Shown piece after piece: positions 57,516-64,000 of a DNA stretch of 64,000 nt. Under the pieces are notes generated by a model. The model did no database searches and was not told the origin of the DNA. It worked only from the letters and a program-made list of their open reading frames with translations. Source of the DNA: Ochotona curzoniae (Eukaryota; Chordata; Mammalia; Lagomorpha; Ochotonidae); assembly GCF_017591425.1 (NCBI RefSeq), contig NW_024465442.1:44953-108952 (forward strand), read 5' to 3'. Each line of letters begins with the position of its first letter. The first letter of the stretch is position 1. The translations under genes and the position numbers were made by a program.

Positions 57516-58554
57516 AACTAAGCCTGACAGGGATGATTTGATAAAACTCATGGTCAGAAATAAAATGAGAAAATAAATCTCTGCTAGGAAGAGAAGCCAC
57601 ATGCTTTTCATCTCGTCTATTAATGCTGCAGCCTGGACAGAGTGTTGCAAGCCACACTGCCTTTACACAGGCTGGATCGTGCACAAGAGGAAGGAGGCTG
57701 GCTGATAACGGTTGAATGAATGCATGATGGTGAATAGAAGCTATAGATCAGATCCTCAGGAAAGGATCCCGTTCAAAATGAGCCTCAAGCAGAAGGAAAG
57801 CTTCTCATGGACTATGAGACATTTCAAATATTTTTTGGCTCTTTCCATGTGTTGCTGCAAGATTTCAAAAGAGAATGAAAGCATCTGGAATTCTAGTGTA
57901 GGTACAAGGAGGCAAGGAATTCCAGGGATAAAAGTTTAGGTTCTGTGCAATTGCTCCCTGAGCTCAGTTGTGATACAGGTGCAGTCTACCTTGTGCACTT
58001 TAGCATAAGGAGAAGGCTTGTAAGGAAATCTTTCATTAAATATGATGTGAGAGAATGCAGGTTTAACAAGGTAGTGGTTGATAACATTGGGGAAGGAACT
58101 GAATTTAAATAGACATGAGACTCTGACACTCTGCTTCTATTAAGTCGGCAGTGCTTGGGGTGACATTGTGCAGGCAGATTATCGTTTCATTTCATTTCTG
58201 CAGATGTCAACTTACATCCCACTTTTACCAAGCCCCATACTGATTGTTGATGCACCCAGACAGGAGAGCTGAAATATGTTTATAGTGTTTGTGCCGTGGG
58301 CAGCTGCCAGTTGCTTTAGGAGGGTTACAATCAGGAATCAGCCGAGAGCAAGACACCTGACTGCAAAAAGACACATTGAAAACACACTTTTAAAACAGGT
58401 GGGTTTTTGATGGCACACATTGGTGTACTTTATGCTGTAAAGATATACATAGGATGCCACAGTGGTCAGCTCTAGCATCATCATAGGGTGACAGAGAAGC
58501 TGGAATCATATAATGATGTGTGCTTACATAGCCGTCATTAGGTCTCCCAATGGA
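57516..58554. other. Unassigned, AT-rich
   Basis: No gene or repeat recognised. Confidence 0.4.
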
Positions 58555-58820
58555 ACCGTTTGGGGGTCTGTGTGATGGCATGTGGGTTAAGTCATCATCA
58601 TCATCAGCCTGCATCATCAGCCTGGTTACAGTCCCAGCCACACTGTTTCTGATCCAGCTTCCAGTTGATGTGCCTGGATAGTCAGCAGATGGTGACAACC
58701 CATGTGGGGACCTGGATGGAATTTGTGGCTCCTGGATTGTCCTGGCCCAGACCTGCCTGTTGAAGTCATTTGAGGAATGGCAACAGGAGATGATCTCACT
58801 CTCTTTCAACTTCTTTTTAA
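58555..58820 (+). mobile_element. Old SINE, sense
   Basis: 'acccatgtggggacctggat', 'gtggctcctggattgtcctg' and 'tcatttgaggaatggcaaca' follow SINE order. A short ATC run precedes the core. Confidence 0.7.
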
Positions 58821-58831
58821 AATGTATTTCT

Positions 58832-59155
58832 TTTTTTAAAAAAGATTTTATTTTATTTTTATTGGAAAGGCAGATATACAGAGAGGAGAGGCAGAGAAGA
58901 AGATCTTCCGTCCGATGATTCACTCCCCAAGTGGCCTCAATGGCTGGAGCTTAGCCAATCCAAAGCCAGGAGCCTCTTCCAGGTCTTGCACGTGGGTGCA
59001 GGGTCCCAAGGCTTTGGGCCGTGCTCGAATGCTTTTCCAGGCCACAGGCAGGAAGCTGGATGGGAAGCGGGGCTGCTGGGACTAGAACTGGCGCCCATAT
59101 GAGATCCCGGGCATGCAAGGCGAGTACCTTAACCACTGCACCATTGGGCTGGATC
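58832..59155 (-). mobile_element. Young C-repeat SINE, antisense
   Basis: 'aaaaaagattttattttatt' tail, 'gccacaggcaggaagctgga' core, ends 'ccactgcaccattgggctgg'. Confidence 0.93.
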
Positions 59156-59164
59156 CAAAAATAT

Positions 59165-61990
59165 ATATTTTTTATCATTATTATTATCACTCCATGATAT
59201 GGTTCCATAGGCCCTGGGATTTCCCTTACCCCATCCTTAAGCCGCTCTGCCCTGAGTTCCTCTATATTATTACTATAGTATAATTCTTCATAAACAGTCA
59301 TATGTCCATCATTGCAGGCACGGACAATGGCAAACAGTCCAGCATCCTATTGTCAAAATATAGTAAACAGTTTCATTGGGAGTCCATCTTTAGTCTGGAA
59401 GAAGAGCTGCATACTGCATTGTGTCCTCACATCTGGATATGATGGTCTCCATTACACAGTTACACAGTTATAATACATCCCCTTAAATGAAAACCCAAAA
59501 CAAAATCAATAACCTTCTTGAAGAAAATGATACTACTGTATGATCTATGAGTCAGTGAAGAACTTAACGAGGAGGAAAATGCTTTGAAGAGATGAAACTA
59601 AATTATAAATCAAAATCCTTAGATATAGTTTCTGCTAATCTTTGTTGATGAGATACATCTTATGTAGGAAGCAAACAGATGGGTTTTGCTTTCTAATCCT
59701 GTCTACTAATCAATGACATTTTTGATGAGTTTGAGCCATTTACATTCAAGGTTAATATGAATGGGTGGTAATTTGGTCCTGTCATTTAGCAATGAGTTAG
59801 TCCTCTGTTGTTATTTTATGGGGATATTCACATTTACCTTTGGTTTTGGTGTGTGTTATTCATTTCCTCTGTCAAAAGAACAACTTTAAGTATCATTTGT
59901 ACAGTAGGTTTGGAAGAGGCATATTCCTTCATCTTCTGTTTACACTGGAAGATTTTTATTTCATTTTCAAAGACAAAGGAAAGCTTTCCTGTGTGTGTTA
60001 ACCTGAACAGACAAGTTTTTTACTTTTAGAATCTGGAATATGTCACTCCATTTTCTTCTGGACTATAGAGCTTCCTGTGAGAGGCCTCCTGTGAGATTAA
60101 TTGGTATTCCTTTTATATTTCAATTGATTTTTTCATGAGCAGATGTAAGGACCTTTTCCTTATGCTTGAGTGAAAAAATCTTCATTATCATGTGTCATGG
60201 TGGAGATGGTTTTTGGTCAAGCCTGTTGGAAGTTCTGTGCCCCTCCTGGATGTTGTTTCCCAATTCCTTCTTCAGATGAGGGAAATTTTCCTTTATTATT
60301 TTATTAAATACATTTTTCAACTCAGCTTCCCTTTCTGCACCTTCTGGTACTGCCATAACTCTTATATTTGGCCTTTTAATAGTGTCTTTTAATTCTTGAA
60401 TAGATTTTTTTTTTTTTTAGTTTGACCCAGCTCTGCTTCCAGCTTTTTGATTGTTTCCCTGTTGTGACAAGGACTGTCTGCTAATTCTGAGATTCCTTCT
60501 TCTGCCACATTCATTCTAGTGTTGAGAGGCTTTCCACTGAATCTTTAATTTGGTCTGTTGCATCCTGCATTTCCAATAATTTGGCTTAATTTTGTTTCGG
60601 TGTTGCTATTTCCTGTATGACATATTACTTAAATTTCTTGAACTCCTTTATTGTGTGCTTCTGATTGTTGATAACAAGCTTTATAACAAGTGCTTTGTAT
60701 TCTGCATCTCCCACTTTCTCAACGTGTTCCTCAGTTAACTCTGAGGTTGGTAAAATCGCTTGCTCCTTTGCAGGGGAGTCTTCAGTAATTTTCATTGTGA
60801 CTTTGTCTCTTCTTTTCCTCTTGGTCATGGTACTTCTGGTTATCAGACTCTCTCATTGCAGCAGGTTTCCAAACTGTGTCACCCACAGGTCTGCAGTTTG
60901 ATTTTACTTACTGTGATTGGTACCTGGTTTTTGGTTTGCAGTCACTTGTACCACTCCCTCCAGCGAGTTTCAGGTCTGAGTTCTTATGTTAGATTTACAC
61001 CATGGTCTCTGTAGCCCCAACTCCTGGCTCACCACTCTACCTCCTGTGATACTGTGCCGAGGTTGCACCATTGTCTCTACAACTTTCTCCCACTTCCGGT
61101 TGGAGCAGGTACCAGGATTAGGGAGACACCAGGTGTCCTATATAGATAGGTTGTTGGTGATACTGGGCTTTCCAGAACCTGTTGTTCTAAGATCACACGG
61201 ACCTATTTTGACCCCTACAATTCCAAAGTTGGTATTATTTTCCCTGCCGGACCTGGGCAATGCAGTAAGCACAGTGAGTTTGCTCCCAGTTCGGCGCATG
61301 CACAGCTCACTGTTGTCCCTGCAGTGTTAAAGCCTTTGCCATGCTGTACAAAATGCCTCCTGATGTGCCATTACTAGAGGTCTTGATCTGCTGGCCATCA
61401 GGTCACAGGGCTATTCAGACCTTCCTTGTGTGGAACCTGTAGGATGCCACATTGTTGCAATTCACTGAGCCAGAAATGAGTTCACTCCCAGCTCAGTTCA
61501 TGAATAGTCCTGTCCCTTAGCCATTGTCACTTTAAACAAAATGACACCCAGTTCAGCTCTAGGGGGCAGGCTGGGCTGTGAAATCCACCCTGTTCCCACA
61601 TTGCCCATCCAGGACTTGCTGCTCTGTCTCTGCTCCTGGTCAAATCAAATAGAACAACAGGACGAGCAGTTCTTTGTCTGGGTTCACCTCCTGAGCTCCC
61701 CGTTAACATTTCTTCCCTCCTTGTTGCTGGTGGAGTTCCAGCTGCTGGTACAATTCATTCACTGAATGCCACTAGTATATCAGATACCACAACACCACAC
61801 TGTTTTGTCCACTGCTTTCCTGTGTCTGTCAGTCTCCAGGTGCCTCTCTGCCGTTGTTCTGTCCTCTCCTATTTCCTGGAATGTACCTTCTCTGCTTCAC
61901 ACCGGCTAATGTTTCTCTGTCTGTTTAAACATGTCCTCACCCTTTTCTGCCATCTTGAGTCTCCCTCTCTCCATTTCTTAAACCAGTGCA
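59165..61990 (-). mobile_element. HAL1-like L1 derivative, antisense, most complete copy
   Basis: On the minus strand it runs from an L1-type 5' end ('agggagactcaagatggcag', near 61,970) through a leader, ORF1, the first codons of ORF2 (a frame close to 'LTLNVNG' near 59,745) and then straight to a 3' end near 59,165. The bulk of ORF2 is missing. It crosses 60,175, the edge of the unmatched segment, without interruption. Confidence 0.78.
60190..60828 (-). pseudogene. Decayed L1 ORF1, mirror copy
   Basis: Minus-strand 'MTKRKRRDKVTMKITEDSPA' opens the frame; the RRM part lies toward 60,340-60,200 after stops. Mirror of 20,798-21,434. Confidence 0.8.
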
Positions 61991-62965
61991 ATCAAAGCAC
62001 TCTTTGGATACTTGGGGCCCAATCTCCTTCCCACATTCCCCGTGGTGGCTCAGTATGTTGAACTAGGTATCCACCATCACGCCCATCTGCCATACATTTG
62101 CTGATAGACTATCCACAGTTGTTACAATCAATGTGTGGTCTAGTAGGTATTTAAAAGTGTGAAATTCTGTTTTGTGTTGCTATGGCAAAATCTCCAAGAA
62201 ACTGATTTGGCTCATGACTCTGAAGGTGGGGGGCTCACATAACCTGGTGCTAGCCTCTCATAACAGCTCCACAGCCATGGCACAGCAGGGGCAATGACCT
62301 CACTCAAAGACAACATTCTCCCTTCATCTGATAATTCTAAGCCTTTGAAATGACGACTTCACTTCTTTTTATTTTGCTTGTTATCTTTGAGCACTTGAAG
62401 AGCTCTTTCTGCATACATTTGTCTAAATCCGTATGTCTCTCCCATGATTGCCAATTGTGTTGCTACATCTACTTCCTCAGGTGCCTCTGCTGATGGTTGC
62501 TCACAGTGCTGGGCTCTCATGTGTTCAGAAATTCAGGTGTAGCAGCCTCCTCCTGGAAGCCTTTCCCCTGTGAATACTTGTCTTAGCGGGTTGAGGAGAA
62601 CCTGTTAACCTTGATCTTCTCAGGACCTAGAGATCCCCAGCCTCACACAGTAATAATGGCTCAGTTTGGATTCTACCTTGCAGTGGATACAGCCCGTTTA
62701 GGAACAGGTGCAGACCTGGCACGAGTCTCATCCATGAACCTCCTCTTCTGCCCAGCTGCAAAAAGGCAGCCTGGAATCTGGCTGCAGCTCTGGGGGGGAG
62801 GGGGAGTGGGCAGTGTTCTCTCAGCCCCCACCAGCAACTGGCAGCTGCACCAGGCCCGAGCCAGTGGCAGACACCCAGCTTGGACCCCTGCCATGCAGTG
62901 TTTCCTCTGTCAGTCCCTGAGGGTCCCCATTATCTCTTTAGCTTCAGCCGTGAGCTCCGCCATTG
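61991..62965. other. Unassigned arm sequence (mirror of 18.66-19.65 kb)
   Basis: No gene. A short G-run near 62,795 has one more 'GGG' group than the left copy. Confidence 0.4.
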
Positions 62966-62969
62966 CTTA

Positions 62970-63030
62970 GTAAATGTGTCTGGTTCTATGCTGCAGGCAG
63001 AGGCTTAGCCTACTACACCATGGTGCTGAC
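62970..63030 (-). mobile_element. Truncated SINE head
   Basis: Mirror of 18,597-18,655. Confidence 0.5.
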
Positions 63031-63229
63031 CCCTTTAAGGTTTTATACAAGTATGTATATAAAGATAATTATCAATCAATTTAATAACATACAAATTTAT
63101 CCGTATCTTTGCAAAATGGCAGATTTCCAGATTGGTCTGTGCTGTTTTTCTTTCAGCCTTCTCCACTGGCCTTTGCCATTTTATATGTGATGGGAGGGTG
63201 GCATGATGGGACAATTTGCAAATCCTTTT

Positions 63230-63515
63230 CTTCAAACCAGCAGCACCCTGTATGGGAGCCAGTTGGTATCCACCTGCTGCACTCCCCATCCAGCTCCCTG
63301 CTTGTGGCCTGGGAAAGCAGTGGAGGATGGCCCAAAACCTTGGGAGCCTGCACCCAAGTGGAAGACTCAGAAGAAGTTCCTGGCTCCTGGCTTCAGATTA
63401 GCTCAGCTCCAGCAGTTGTGGCCATTTGAGGAGTGAACCAATAAATAAAAGATCTTTCTGTCTCCTTCTCTCTGTAAATCTGCCTCTCCAATAAAAATAA
63501 AATTAAAAATTTTTT
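63230..63515 (+). mobile_element. C-repeat SINE, sense
   Basis: 'ctccctgcttgtggcctggg' core and 'ccaataaaaataaaattaaa' tail. Mirror of 18,105-18,385. Confidence 0.85.
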
Positions 63516-63689
63516 TAAAATAAACTTGTGATGATGATGATGATGATGATGACAATGATTTCCTGTATTTTTCAGCATTTGTGTTAATACCTGGGAGTGG
63601 GTGGCCAATTCACACTTAATTCTGGGTTCTTTGGAAAGACTGACCCTGCACTGCTCATCCACAGCAGCAGGGGGCAGCATTGGCAAAGG

Positions 63690-63925
63690 TTTCCTCAAAG
63701 TTAATCTACTGGATCCTATTGTCAAGCTAGGATGCTGGGCTGTTTGCCATTATCTGTACCAGCAGCATCAGGACACAAAAAACAAATGATGGACTTATGA
63801 CTGTTTATGAAGGACTACACTATTGTAATAATATGGGAAACATGGGGAGTGTGTGGGAGAAATTACACAGTCTGTAGAATTGAACCCTTAAGAGTAAAAA
63901 TAAAATAGAGGAAAAAAAATTATTA
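63690..63925 (+). mobile_element. 3' end fragment of an old L1, sense
   Basis: 'aggatgctgggctgtttgcc' and 'acttatgactgtttatgaag' as in the HAL1-like 3' ends; ends in an A-rich tail. Confidence 0.65.
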
Positions 63926-64000
63926 AGTTAATCTACTGGAGCTGGAGTTGAAACCTCATTGAAGGAGCTTAGTTCCCTCCAGTTCAGTCTTCTTAGAAGC

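Larger units (their letters stand above)
46445..60175 (+). other. 13.7-kb segment present only in the right arm
   Basis: No counterpart in the left arm, where 46,444 and 60,176 are joined directly at 21,434 with one shared base. Because the old L1 derivative at 59,165-61,990 crosses its distal edge without a break, this looks like ancestral sequence deleted from the left arm rather than an insertion here. Confidence 0.85.
60176..63925 (-). repeat. Right arm of the giant inverted duplication, outer part
   Basis: Reverse complement of 17,708-21,434. Homology stops at about 63,925, exactly where the L1 target site lies in the left copy. Confidence 0.93.

Noticed and set aside
46445..60175. The 13.7-kb unmatched segment as a large mobile element inserted in the right arm
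   Set aside because: No terminal repeats or target duplication at its edges, and an old L1 derivative passes through the distal edge intact.

Overview
The window is a repeat-rich stretch of mammalian nuclear DNA. Its tRNA-derived SINEs (head with 'gcgcggtggtgcagtggtta', tail with 'ccaataaataaataaatctt') are the C-repeat family of rabbits and pikas, so the host is a lagomorph; the exact SINE variant makes me favour a pika (Ochotona) over rabbit, which is an inference. There are no bacterial-style operons, no CRISPR and no rRNA.

Layout. 1-10,970: old SINEs, a small inverted repeat (about 0.8-2.1 kb) and a long degraded tandem-repeat field (2.1-3.6 and 6.6-10.4 kb). 10,971-17,723: a full-length, apparently intact LINE-1 with 5' UTR, ORF1, ORF2, 3' UTR, poly(A) and a perfect 16-bp target-site duplication. 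17,708-28,620: left arm of a very large inverted duplication. 28,620-39,270: unique spacer that holds the only cellular gene I recognise, a RhoGAP-domain gene of the ARHGAP20/TAGAP type on the + strand. 39,272-46,444 and 60,176-63,925: the right arm, split in two by 13.7 kb (46,445-60,175) that has no partner in the left arm.

The inverted duplication is the main structural feature. The arms agree nearly base for base and carry the same SINEs, LTR-like element, 36-bp minisatellite, telomere-like blocks and an old ORF1-bearing L1 derivative. The left-arm junction at about 21,434 cuts that L1 derivative in mid-ORF, while the right copy continues through it, so the simplest reading is a 13.7-kb deletion in the left arm.

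The RhoGAP gene is built from five exons with good splice sites and one continuous reading frame (about 270 codons visible). It ends directly after the GAP domain. Where functional RhoGAPs have the catalytic arginine finger (GIFR) it has GIFT, and a second conserved arginine is Gln, so it is predicted to be GAP-dead. Upstream, likely relics of the PH-like and RA-like exons are broken by stops or frame changes. It is either a young pseudogene or a truncated pseudo-GAP gene.

The remaining sequence is mostly SINEs of several ages, two further copies of an internally deleted, ORF1-only L1 (HAL1-like), simple repeats, minisatellites beside degenerate TTAGGG-like blocks, and unassigned DNA.
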